Source: Chloropicon primus (taxonomy: Eukaryota > Chlorophyta > Chloropicophyceae > Chloropicales > Chloropicaceae). From it: a stretch of DNA of 64,000 nt. Positions within the stretch are counted from its first letter, which is position 1. Every line of letters begins with the position of its first letter. The notes under the pieces were generated by a model. The model saw nothing but the letters and a program-made list of their open reading frames with translations. It did no database searches and was not told the origin of the DNA. Shown here one piece after another: positions 41,370-49,924 of this stretch. Position numbers and translations under genes: made by a program. The stretch lies in the NCBI GenBank assembly GCA_023205875.1, contig CP060764.1:434001-498000 (forward strand), read 5' to 3'.

Positions 41370-41792
41370 TTAAGCGTGCTGCGGAGGTGGCCCTATCACG
41401 AAAAGGAAGAGGATGAGCAGTATCACCACGGCGGCTCCCCCTGCCACCGGAAGCCCCGTGCCAGACCAAGCGTTCAGGACGGCATTCTCCTCCTTGGAGA
41501 CGGACTTGATGTCCTTTCTGATCTTGATGTTGTCCGTCTCGATCAGGCTGTCCATGTCTCCCACCAGCCTGTCCCTCTCCATTTCCATACTCTTCTTCAT
41601 ATTGGAAGCGAAGAACTTCAAGTTGCTCGACACGTCCTCCGCCAGAGACGTGTCCTCCGGCTCCGGGGGCGGAAGTCCCGCACGGGAAACCACCTTGCCC
41701 CTCCCCTTCCTTCCCCCAACCCCCTTAGCCCTGCCCACACCTCCTCCCATCCCCATCCTCATCCTCATCCTCATCCTCATCCTCATCCTCAT
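41370..41792 (-). CDS. Tail-anchored SNARE-like protein (USE1-like?)
   Basis: A 140-aa protein. From residue ~46 it has a heptad-type helix (EDVSSNLKFFASNMKKSMEM, then ERDRLVGDMDSLIETDN), then a single C-terminal membrane span (AGGAAVVILLILFLFVIG) and a 6-residue lumenal end. That is the topology of an ER/Golgi tail-anchored SNARE, and the helix pattern is closest to USE1/SEC20-type proteins. The first ~18 residues are oddly MRMRMRMR..., because the start codon lies inside a (GATGAG)n microsatellite that supplies eight in-frame ATGs. An in-frame TGA sits one codon upstream of the first. Confidence 0.55.
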   Translation of the reverse strand: MRMRMRMRMRMRMGMGGGVGRAKGVGGRKGRGKVVSRAGLPPPEPEDTSLAEDVSSNLKFFASNMKKSMEMERDRLVGDMDSLIETDNIKIRKDIKSVSKEENAVLNAWSGTGLPVAGGAAVVILLILFLFVIGPPPQHA

Positions 41793-41795
41793 CCT
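41749..41795 (-). repeat. (GATGAG)n microsatellite containing a start codon
   Basis: Six to seven units on the coding strand of the SNARE-like gene, each contributing an in-frame ATG. Length changes in multiples of six would only add or remove Met-Arg pairs. Confidence 0.9.
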
Positions 41796-42336
41796 TCAAA
41801 GTCGCAGTCGCCCTCCGTTCGTAACGCAAACACGGCAAAGGTCGCGACGGCTTCCTCCGACCTACGGTGCCCAGCCTCCCAGGCCGTGGCGTCCTCTCAG
41901 TCCCTCGTCCGTCCAAAGGGAAGAGACAGGAGCTCCGTCTTCTGCTTCGTCTTCTGCTTCGCTCTTGAGATCTTTGATCTTTGATTGGGCCCCTCTGCTT
42001 CACACACGTTCTCGTGGTTCACAAGGCAGTTTCCGGATAAGGTGCGCAAGGAGGGCCCCTGTGAGGGCGAAGGGGAAGAAGGGAGGCAATGGGGTGGTTA
42101 CTCATCGATGCGTTGTCTCACGATCTTTCGTTTGACCCTTCGGTCGAAAGAATGGGTGAGGATTTGAGTACTGAACGCCGAATATTCATTCACTTTTCTC
42201 TTTTCTCAGCGCGGAGAAGATTGTTCGCAAGGAGGGTCGAGGGCGAGGAGCGAGGTGGCAAGGAGCCTCGTACATCGAATCATTGTGTCGGTCTCTTTCG
42301 AGTGGCACCGGCGTCCGGAGTTCGAGACAAGTTGAG
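41793..42336. other. Divergent promoter region of the SNARE-like and YGGT genes
   Basis: These ~540 bp hold one promoter-element copy on the YGGT side. No gene is seen. Confidence 0.5.
42125..42181 (+). promoter_or_regulatory. Promoter-linked dispersed element, copy 5 (YGGT)
   Basis: CTTTCGTTTGACCC, TTCGGTCGAAAGAATGG, GTGAGGATTTGAG, TACTGAACGCC. All blocks are present, ~156 bp before the ATG. Confidence 0.7.
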
Positions 42337-43071
42337 ATGAGCTTGCGTGTTGCTGCACCGTACGTACGGGGGGCCTCGACGCCGGTTGGGGTGGCAGGAG
42401 GAATGTGCAGGCACAGTGGAACGACGAGGGGAAGCGGGGGCCTCCGCTCGAGGATCCCGAGGGCTTGCGGTGGGAGGGTCCCCTCGCGGCGAAGCTTCGC
42501 CACAAACGTCGATCCGTCGTCGTCGTCGTCGTCGTCGTCACTGGTGGGGTGCAGTGGCGAGAGGACGAGCGTCGTCCCGAGGGCCAAGAGGGCCTCGGAA
42601 GCACGCTCAGCCTCACGGGATCGGGGGGTGCCCGCGACGTCTGGCTTGACACTCGATCCGTTGCGGGGCGGGAGCCTTGGCCTGGCAATGGCCGCGGGGA
42701 CTCTTGGTTACTTCTCCGGCGCTCCAAGCTGCTTGGCCGCCGCGGTGCCCGCGGAGTTGTACGAGCTCAGCGCCCTCGACGCCTCCTCGGCCTCCTTCGT
42801 GGCGTCCCTGCTGAAGCCTGCATTAGGCGTGGCGTCCCTGTTCATGATCGTGCGCATAGTTCTCACCTGGTTCCCGGAAACCAAGAGCAAGGAGTTTCCA
42901 TGGATCATATTCTACTACACCACGGAGCCCGTGCTGTCGTTCACGCGGAACATCTTCCAGCCAGTCGGCGGGGTCGACATCTCTCCGATCATCTGGGTCG
43001 CTTTCCTGAGCTTCATGAACGAGATCTTGGTCGGACCCCAAGGAATACTCATCTTGCTGAGCGCAAAGTAA
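42337..43071 (+). CDS. Plastid YGGT/YlmG family membrane protein
   Basis: A 244-aa protein. The first ~85 residues are Arg/Ser/Gly-rich with a run of about eight Ser, consistent with a chloroplast transit peptide. The C-terminal ~100 residues are the YGGT domain with two spans and the conserved blocks VRIVLTWFPE, TEPVLSFTRNIFQPVGGVDI and SPIIWVAFLS. In cyanobacteria and plants YlmG proteins affect plastid or cell division and nucleoid distribution and help cytochrome b6f assembly (CCB3). Which subtype this is cannot be told by eye. The next gene starts 420 bp downstream on the same strand. Confidence 0.88.
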   Translation: MSLRVAAPYVRGASTPVGVAGGMCRHSGTTRGSGGLRSRIPRACGGRVPSRRSFATNVDPSSSSSSSSLVGCSGERTSVVPRAKRASEARSASRDRGVPATSGLTLDPLRGGSLGLAMAAGTLGYFSGAPSCLAAAVPAELYELSALDASSASFVASLLKPALGVASLFMIVRIVLTWFPETKSKEFPWIIFYYTTEPVLSFTRNIFQPVGGVDISPIIWVAFLSFMNEILVGPQGILILLSAK

Positions 43072-43493
43072 AAGTAAAATAAAGTAGTCTAATCTCCACA
43101 AAAGGGCTTTTATTCTTTATGAAACGGGGGAGGAACGAAGCCTTCCTTGCCCCCACCGAGTCGTCAAGGCACGCTTCCCAAGGAACGAATCCTTCCTCGC
43201 CACAAGTTCGGAGACCAGGATTCAGTCCTCTCTCCAAGCCAGGGGGAGCTAATCTACTCTCCTCTCTCGCTTGTTTTTCAAAAAATCAATCCTCTTGAGT
43301 TTGACAGAGAGTTTGACAGCGATGGAACCAAACGCTTGGACGGTCAGGAAGGCAAAGCATGCATCTTTGAAGTGAGAGGGAGGCCAGTGCTGCGCTGAGG
43401 TGTTCCCGTGTACGCCTGTCAAGGCCGAACCGAAGGCATCCTCAAGTTTTTTCGTGCTGTCTTGGACAACCTTGCCTTTGACACAGAGGAAAG
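43072..43493. other. Spacer between YGGT and the receptor-like gene
   Basis: No gene is seen in these ~420 bp. A short direct repeat, GGAACGAA(T/G)CCTTCCT, occurs at ~43132-43148 and ~43181-43197. Confidence 0.45.
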
Positions 43494-46133
43494 ATGATGA
43501 AGATGATGCAGACTGGCAGTGCTGGTGCTGTGCTCCTGGCAGTGCTGGTGCTGCTGGCGCCAGGGGGCTTGGCGGTCAAGTCGAATGACCCGAATGACCT
43601 CGTTGCGAAGAACACGATGACGGGAACTTCTGTGAACGTGGAGTGGAACGCGCCCACGTGCCCAGTGGGTGAGCCTGGCCGAACTCACACCTATGTTCTC
43701 ACCGTGCTGGGACCAGGGGACACGGTGTTCTTTCAGAAGGATGACTTTCCGTCCACCGCTTGCACGGACGACACCCAGGCTCTCACCTCTGCTACCGTGG
43801 AGAGCATGCAAAGGTACGAGGAGTACAAAATCACCGTGCAGAGTAGGAGTGATGGGTTGGAGACAAGTGATGGTGAGAACGTCAAGGTAGAGATTGTTAC
43901 CGATGTCGCGACGTGCCACTACGAGACCGACAGCTCAGTCTGCGAGTGCAAGCCTGGAGAATTTCACAGCAACGGGAAGTGCCAACAATGCGCCGCAGAC
44001 ACTTACAGCCCCACTGGACAAGAATGTTTGAGCTGCCCGGCCGGGGCGACGTCGAGTCCGGGGAGCGAAGACATCGCAGACTGCTCTTGCCCCTTGAACT
44101 CGGTGAACAAGGATGGGACTTGCATCTGCCGGAAAGGCTACGGTGGGGATGCGACGGACAAGTCCAAGGGTTGCAAAGCTTGCCAAATTGTGGGGTACAA
44201 AGAGGTGGACTGGAACGAGCCTTGCATGGTGTGCCCTTTGGGTGCGAGCATACCTTTCCACATCTCCGCAGCGACGAGCGAAGACCAATGCCGGTGCTCC
44301 GACGGAAGCCAGCTGGACGCCCTTAGCGGGGAATGCAGGTGCTCGCCGGGCTACCACGGCTCGGCGAAGGAAGCCACGGGGTGCAACCTCTGCCCGTTCG
44401 GAACCTACAAGGACTCTGTCGGTGACAAGGAGACATGTGACGACTGTTCCAGCCTCATTGGGAAGGGGGCAACGACAGAAGAGCTAGGCGCCGTGTCCGC
44501 CGACTCCTGTACCTGCAAGTTCGGCTTGGTGAGAGTTGGGAACGCTTGCATCGATTGCCCACCAGGCGCGGACTGCTCAAAGAGGGAAATCAGTGACGTT
44601 GCCGCGCTGCCGGGATACTGGAGGAACTCTGTGAACAGCACCACCTGGCACGAATGCGAGCAGCCGCTCGGGCTGCACGTCTGTGAAAACACCGTGCAGA
44701 CGGACGACAACGGCGTTGTCTCGGGCAAGGTCTGTAGGAAGGGCCACCAGGGCGTCCTCTGCGCGTCCTGTGAGGACAACTATGGGAAGAACTTGGGGGT
44801 CTGCACCGAGTGCGGCACTGGCGTCTATCTGCCCAGCATCTTTTTCGTCCTTGCCTTCTTGTTCTTTGTGCTGGTGTTGTACGTCCTGACCTACGAGGGC
44901 GTGAGGAGGATTCACTTCATTATCTATCCATCCAGCGGTCTCAAGGTCGACTACACCTCCACGAGCTACCTGAAGATCTTCATCAATTGGCTGCAGATGG
45001 TCTCGCTGGCCCTGTACCTCAAGATCCCCAAGAACCACAGCTTGGAGAACATGTTTCAGATCCAGGCCCTGGGCCAGTTGCATCCTTGGAACTTCCAGAC
45101 CTTCAACTGCATGTTTCCGCTCGACTTTTTCTCCAAGTTTTACTACGCCATGCTTGTTCCGGTGGGCTGTGTAGTCGTTGCTTTTGTGTTCTCAGCCTGC
45201 TTGCTGTACTCTGGGCTTTTGGGCAAGAGGCCAAAGTTGCTTGACTTGACCATCATGAATTCTCAGATTCTTTGGTTCCTCACCTACTGCGGAACGACGC
45301 ACACCATCTTTGAGATATTCTCGTGCAGAGATATAGACGTAGGGGAGAGCGTCCTTTATGCAGATCCATCCGTGTCATGCAACACGGGCGAGTACAAGCA
45401 AGCCAAGCTCTACGGCACGCTGTTCGTGTGCTTCTATTGCGTCGGCTTGCCCCTTCAGCTCATTTCCCAGATTTGGTGGCTGAAGGACGAGCTGTTCGAG
45501 CGGAAGGTGTTCATACGTTACTCTTTTTTCACCCTGAACTACAAGGAGGAGACGTACTGGTACGAAACCTTTTGCATGGTCCGCAAGTTCCTACTGATTC
45601 TTGTCGTGACGCTGATCAAAGAGGACACGAGGAGACAAATATTTTTGCTGTCCCTGCTGTCGGTGCTCTACCTTGGGATCCACTCCTACGTGTCTCCCTT
45701 CACAAAACACGCGCTGAACGAGCTCGAGTCCCACGCTCTGTTCACCATGGCCTTCACCTACAACGTGTGCGTCCTGTTTCAGGACTCATCTGCCGAGAAC
45801 GACAACGATTTCGAGATGACGTTCACGTGGTCCCTGATTTTGTTGAACTTCGCCATCGCCGTCCACTGCTGCGCGAGGATCGTCAGGTCATTCCTCTCCC
45901 TGCGTGGCCTCCAGAAGCGAGAGAAGGGGGAGGATCGCAAGACGCCCAAGGGCGTCGATTTGGCAGGCCAAGCAGATCAAGCAGAGGGAGGCCTAGACGT
46001 CTTCCTGAACGACACGTCCAAGAAGCCTGCTCACCTGCCCGAAAACTTTTCTGCAATCATGCGCAGCTCCGTTGCTAGGGCGCCTCGTTACTCCACTGCG
46101 GTCTCCAACCCTTTGGTTGCTGACGATCTTTAA
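43494..46133 (+). CDS. Cysteine-rich multi-pass receptor-like membrane protein (GCC2/GCC3 repeats)
   Basis: An 879-aa single-exon protein. Signal peptide at residues ~9-27 (SAGAVLLAVLVLLAPGGLA), then a fibronectin-III-like domain to ~135. From ~140 to ~440 come repeated Cys-rich ephrin-receptor-like modules with CxxC pairs (CQQCAADTYSPTGQECLSC; CNLCPFGTYKDS). About nine hydrophobic spans follow between ~440 and ~800 (SIFFVLAFLFFVLVLYVLTY; IFLLSLLSVLYLGIHSYV), then a cytosolic tail. Related large proteins are common in algae and other protists and resemble the spans of fungal TRP-like/Flc proteins, but no function is established. It could be a sensor or channel at the surface or flagellum (inference). 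Confidence 0.75.
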   Translation: MMKMMQTGSAGAVLLAVLVLLAPGGLAVKSNDPNDLVAKNTMTGTSVNVEWNAPTCPVGEPGRTHTYVLTVLGPGDTVFFQKDDFPSTACTDDTQALTSATVESMQRYEEYKITVQSRSDGLETSDGENVKVEIVTDVATCHYETDSSVCECKPGEFHSNGKCQQCAADTYSPTGQECLSCPAGATSSPGSEDIADCSCPLNSVNKDGTCICRKGYGGDATDKSKGCKACQIVGYKEVDWNEPCMVCPLGASIPFHISAATSEDQCRCSDGSQLDALSGECRCSPGYHGSAKEATGCNLCPFGTYKDSVGDKETCDDCSSLIGKGATTEELGAVSADSCTCKFGLVRVGNACIDCPPGADCSKREISDVAALPGYWRNSVNSTTWHECEQPLGLHVCENTVQTDDNGVVSGKVCRKGHQGVLCASCEDNYGKNLGVCTECGTGVYLPSIFFVLAFLFFVLVLYVLTYEGVRRIHFIIYPSSGLKVDYTSTSYLKIFINWLQMVSLALYLKIPKNHSLENMFQIQALGQLHPWNFQTFNCMFPLDFFSKFYYAMLVPVGCVVVAFVFSACLLYSGLLGKRPKLLDLTIMNSQILWFLTYCGTTHTIFEIFSCRDIDVGESVLYADPSVSCNTGEYKQAKLYGTLFVCFYCVGLPLQLISQIWWLKDELFERKVFIRYSFFTLNYKEETYWYETFCMVRKFLLILVVTLIKEDTRRQIFLLSLLSVLYLGIHSYVSPFTKHALNELESHALFTMAFTYNVCVLFQDSSAENDNDFEMTFTWSLILLNFAIAVHCCARIVRSFLSLRGLQKREKGEDRKTPKGVDLAGQADQAEGGLDVFLNDTSKKPAHLPENFSAIMRSSVARAPRYSTAVSNPLVADDL

Positions 46134-46490
46134 CGCAGCAAGCCACCTTACCAAAACATGTAACATAGAATCCGCCATCACCTGTACCAAACATAAAAAC
46201 TCCTCTGCTTGTGGTGACTGATCATCAGCCCGTGGATGAAGAGGCTCCGCATCAAAGTCTTGCATCAGAATCGAATCACCCGCCCACAGAGAGACAGGCT
46301 TTGTCTCATCGCTTGCGCCCACCTTGTTCCCTTGTTCCTGCTATGCTGACACTCCCTTCCACTCCAATCCCCGTCATCAGCTCGGGCCTCCATCCGCATC
46401 CGTTTCCAAGAGAGGGAGAGGGAGAGGTGTTGGTGGTTGGTGACACGGCGGGCGAGGAACCGAGCCGAGAAGTAAGTAACGCCGGCCGTC
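46134..46490. other. Spacer between the receptor-like and histone-fold genes
   Basis: No gene is seen in these ~360 bp. A TGTAA motif lies at ~46159, 26 bp past the receptor-like stop, a plausible polyadenylation signal. Confidence 0.4.
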
Positions 46491-47003
46491 ATGGTGTCTC
46501 AGCTGGTCAGCAAGGTGAAGAAGGTCGTCCTGTCGGATGACCGCGTGGGAAAGGTGGCGAAGACGTCCTACAACACGATGGCGAAGGCGACGGAGCTGTT
46601 CGCCTGCAGTTTGTTCAAAGCCGTGAGCGCTTTGGCGGTGGACTACGAGCAGAGCCCGAAGATCTTGAAGGCGTCGCACGTCAAGTGGTGTGCGAAGGAA
46701 GACCCTTCGCTTGGCTTCTTGCTCAAGTTGCCCTCGGTGGAGGGGGCGCCGGACTTCGTGGCCGAGGAGAAGGTCGTGAGGAAGCCGAAGCCGGCTCAGA
46801 CCAAGAAGCGGAAGGCGAAGACGACCACTGGAAAACAGAAGAGGGCGAAGAGCAGCGGCAGGGAGGGGAGCAATGGGAAGGAGTGGGAGGTCGGGTCGAG
46901 CGCAACGGATGCGAAGACCGCGGAAGAGGCCCCCGAGAAACGGTCCACGAAACTCCCACCCGTCGCAGACCTGTCAGAGGACGACGACTACGACGACCTG
47001 TGA
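46491..47003 (+). CDS. Histone-fold protein, NC2-alpha/DRAP1- or DPB3/CHRAC-like
   Basis: A 170-aa protein. Residues ~5-85 are a CBF-D/NF-YC type histone fold: VSKVKKVVLSDDRVGKVAKT, then ATELFACSLFKAVSALA, then KILKASHVKWC and FLLKLPS. The segment DDRVGKVA and the FLLKLPSV ending resemble DRAP1 (NC2-alpha, a TBP-binding repressor of Pol II transcription). POLE4/DPB3 and CHRAC1 share the fold and cannot be excluded. The C-terminal half is Lys-rich, with a likely nuclear signal (KKRKAKTTTGKQKRAK), and ends in an acidic SEDDDYDDL tail. Such proteins work as heterodimers with an NF-YB-like partner not present here. Confidence 0.65.
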   Translation: MVSQLVSKVKKVVLSDDRVGKVAKTSYNTMAKATELFACSLFKAVSALAVDYEQSPKILKASHVKWCAKEDPSLGFLLKLPSVEGAPDFVAEEKVVRKPKPAQTKKRKAKTTTGKQKRAKSSGREGSNGKEWEVGSSATDAKTAEEAPEKRSTKLPPVADLSEDDDYDDL

Positions 47004-47246
47004 CCAAGCCCGGGTTGGATGAGAAGACCTCGCGGTTTTCCTTTGAAAAACTTTGCTTTGTGGTACCTTTACAGACAAACAGATGTGTTACTTGCGGTGC
47101 TTCTGGTGACCAGCGCACTTCGCGGCATTATCGTACAATATCAATATTCTTTTGTATAATACCAAGATAAGAGTTCAACTGACCGACGTGGTACGAGATG
47201 AAACGGGGGCTTCTGCTGGCGGGGCCTCCAGGCCTTGTGGCCCCGT

Positions 47247-48689
47247 TCAAGTTGGCTTCGTCTCGACCTGAAAGAAATCGTGCTTCAACGCTCCCTTCGC
47301 AGAGAGCCTCGCCCTGGGGTCGAAAAGGAGCAGACCCTTCAGCAGGTCAACGAGGCCGTCAACGTGGGGCGCTATGGACACGTCGCACTTCTCCGAAATC
47401 AGTCCCTTGAGGTCCTTGAGCTCATTCACAGCTTGCTCCGAATCCCTGAGAGCGCACCTCTCCGGCCACGCGAGCGTGCCATCTTTTTCATGAAAATACT
47501 TCTTCGCCTCCGAAGTCGAGGAGAACATGCTTGTCACCATGTTCCCCGGGATCACTCCCAAGACCTTTTGCATCATGGCGAGGTGTTCGAGGTTGTCGTG
47601 CGTCTTGAAAAGGGCCTCACCTGTCACCAGCTCGACAATGATGCAGCCCAGGCTCCAGATGTCGCAAGGGAAGGACCAACCGAGGCCGAGCATGACCTCG
47701 GGAGCCCTGTAGTGCCTGGTCGACACGACCTTCGAGTGGTACTGGTCGTCAAAGGTCGCGGACCCAAAGTCGATCAGGTAAAGGTGCGCCTTCTCCGGAA
47801 TTCGCGTGCCTCTCCTCGACCCGCTGCTCGGAGGAACCTTGCGGTACTTGTGGTTCGGGAGCAGGATGTTCTCCGGCTTCAAGTCCGTGTGAACGAGGCT
47901 GATGGTGTGCAGGAACTCGACGGTCTCCAGCATCTGCCGCGCGAAAGCTTGGACGTGGTACAAGTCAAACGGCTTGTACCTGTTCTTCCGCAGCAAGTCA
48001 AAGAGGCTCATGCCAAGCTTCGCAAACACGATGCAGATGTGTCCCCGGTAGTCGAACCACTCCTCGAATTGGACGCAGTGGGAGCCGCCCTTGAAGTTGC
48101 CCTTCTGCTTCCTCACCGTGTTCAGGACCGCCAGCTCAATCATTCCCGCACCTCGGTACTTTGGAACGTTCCGTATCACTTTGATGGCGACGTACTCCTC
48201 CTTCAGCCTGTCCCAGCACTCGACGACCTTCCCGAAAGTCCCCTTGCCGAGGTGGCTGAGGATCTTGTACCTCTTGGTGAAGTTCTCGCCCAGTTCGTAC
48301 TTGTAGTGGCCGTTCTCGTCGTCCGCCCTGTGGGGCGGGGACACCTTCTTCCTCAGGCAGCGGTGCGAGGAGTAAGAAGTCGACGCCGGCTCGGGCGCCA
48401 ATTCCCTCAAGTCCGAGGTCTTCACCTTCACCTCCCGGCGCTCGGCGGAAACCTCCCTCTCCCTCAAGCTGCTCCGCCTCCGGGACTCGAAGGGCTTGGC
48501 TTGCCCCGCGCCCGGCCTCGACCTCTTGCCCCTGCCCTTGCTTCTGTCCCCATCCCTCGCCCGCTCCCCTGTCCGGACCCGAGACCCGCCCGAGTAAACC
48601 TCTTCCCTTCGAGTCCGCTTCCTGGGCGGGTTTCTTCCCTCACCCCTACCGGTGGTGCCCTCGTCCTCGCGCTCGTGCCGCTTCTTCAT
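47247..48689 (-). CDS. LAMMER/CLK-type dual-specificity protein kinase
   Basis: A 480-aa protein: ~145 residues of Arg/Ser/Lys-rich N-terminus, then a full kinase domain. Seen are GKGTFGKV, the catalytic Lys in VAIKVIRNV, HTDLKPENIL, DFGSATFDD and the CLK-typical activation loop STRHYRAPEVMLGLGW. The family signature EHLAMMER appears as EHLAMMQK, with the last two residues changed. CLK/AFC kinases phosphorylate SR splicing factors in the nucleus. The RS-like N-terminus fits nuclear-speckle targeting. Convergent with the histone-fold gene, 243 bp apart. Confidence 0.93.
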   Translation of the reverse strand: MKKRHEREDEGTTGRGEGRNPPRKRTRREEVYSGGSRVRTGERARDGDRSKGRGKRSRPGAGQAKPFESRRRSSLREREVSAERREVKVKTSDLRELAPEPASTSYSSHRCLRKKVSPPHRADDENGHYKYELGENFTKRYKILSHLGKGTFGKVVECWDRLKEEYVAIKVIRNVPKYRGAGMIELAVLNTVRKQKGNFKGGSHCVQFEEWFDYRGHICIVFAKLGMSLFDLLRKNRYKPFDLYHVQAFARQMLETVEFLHTISLVHTDLKPENILLPNHKYRKVPPSSGSRRGTRIPEKAHLYLIDFGSATFDDQYHSKVVSTRHYRAPEVMLGLGWSFPCDIWSLGCIIVELVTGEALFKTHDNLEHLAMMQKVLGVIPGNMVTSMFSSTSEAKKYFHEKDGTLAWPERCALRDSEQAVNELKDLKGLISEKCDVSIAPHVDGLVDLLKGLLLFDPRARLSAKGALKHDFFQVETKPT

Positions 48690-48985
48690 CGCTCCCCTCT
48701 ACCTCCGCGCCAAAATGCAACAGTACCGCGCAGTCCAATCCTCGGACCCGCCGCAACAATCCAAGCGTGTCATCTCCCAACCTCTGCAAGGCAACGCTCT
48801 CGAGGCAACAACTCCGGAGTACCAGGCCCTCGTCTGCGTTGAGCCTAGGCGCGACGAGCCGAACCCGTTCGAAAAGTCGTGTGCCAATCACTGGTCCCGT
48901 AACGCCTCGCCCTCGCCGCTCCTCACCTCGTGGCGCCCGTCTTCAAAACCTATCTGTTCTCCACATTATCCAAACACACAAAATT

Positions 48986-49035
48986 AGTTCCACAGTCCTC
49001 ACCAGGGCGCCATTTTTTTCGAGCGAGCGCTCGAG
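48986..49035 (-). promoter_or_regulatory. Promoter-linked dispersed element, copy 6 (CLK kinase)
   Basis: On the gene strand: CGCTCGCTCGAAAAAAATGG, CGCCCTGGTGAGGACTGTGG. The CGCTYGAAA and CTGGTGAGGA blocks are clear. It is ~300 bp before the ATG. Confidence 0.55.
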
Positions 49036-49422
49036 AGAGAGAGGAAGACGCGGCGGTTACAATGCTCTCCCTCTCGCGCCGCGCACTCGACTCTCCTCGT
49101 TCTCCCGCTCGTGTCTGAAACCCTTACCTGTTGGTTTTTCCTCTCCTCTTCCCCTTGAAGTGAAGATCTCTTGCTCCTCCAATCAGAAAGATTTAGAGGC
49201 GGCAAAAAATTTAAGGCGAGGGGAAGGTGATGGGAGAGGGGTGATGGGATGGGGAGGAGACGTTGCGCCCCTCCACTTTCTCTCCAGGTTTCTGCTCGTG
49301 CTTCTGTGTCCCCTGCCTCTCTTTCTTTCTCTCCCTGTCTCTCTCAGACTAACCCCTGGAGCTGCTTGCAAGCTTGCCAAGGTCCAGGTGGGCATGCACC
49401 TACCCCCCCCTCTGGCACACAC

Positions 49423-49429
<7 letters not shown>

Positions 49430-49456
<27 letters not shown>
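49430..49456. repeat. (GA)n microsatellite
   Basis: About thirteen units between the kinase and SMC4. Confidence 0.9.
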
Positions 49457-49462
<6 letters not shown>

Positions 49463-49878
49463 ACGAGAGAAGGGGGCGACGGTGCGACCCAGTGCTTCGC
49501 AGAAAGGATCTCTCCAGTCTCTCCACAACATTTCCAACCCCCTCCAATAATGGTGAGTTGAGCCAAGAGACAGACAAAGGACAAAGGACAAAGGGCAAGC
49601 AAACCAAGCAAAACCAAGTGAGTGGATGGATGGACAGTCGATTACGATTAATCGATCCCCCGATGGATGGATTGGAACAATGGACACCCCCCCACGATCC
49701 GGGTTCTTGGGCCTTCCCCTTTCCCTTCCCCCTCTCGCTCTCCTCTTCCCCCCTCGTCAACATTTTCCAAAAGGAGGAGAAAGCCGTTGAGGTCTTTTTT
49801 TTTTTTTTTGAATTTTTTTTTTTTTTTTTTTAGAAACGAAGAGGAAGAGAAGTGACAGACGGAGGGAGAGAGCGCACG

Positions 49879-49924
49879 ACGAGGACGAGGTTTGCGCACG
49901 ACGAGGACGAGGACGAGGTCGAGG
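49879..49924 (+). repeat. (GACGAG)n repeat in the SMC4 5' leader
   Basis: Two interrupted tracts on the sense strand run up to the SMC4 start codon. Confidence 0.85.

Larger units (their letters stand above)
48690..49924. other. Divergent promoter region of the kinase and SMC4
   Basis: These ~1.2 kb hold one promoter-element copy on the kinase side, (GA)n at ~49430-49456, T-runs at ~49795-49833 and (GACGAG)n just before SMC4. No gene is seen. SMC4 may have a long leader. Confidence 0.5.

Noticed and set aside
43255-43320. Possible promoter-element copy before the receptor-like gene
   Set aside because: CGCTTG and TTGAGTTTGA are present but the spacing and other blocks do not fit.
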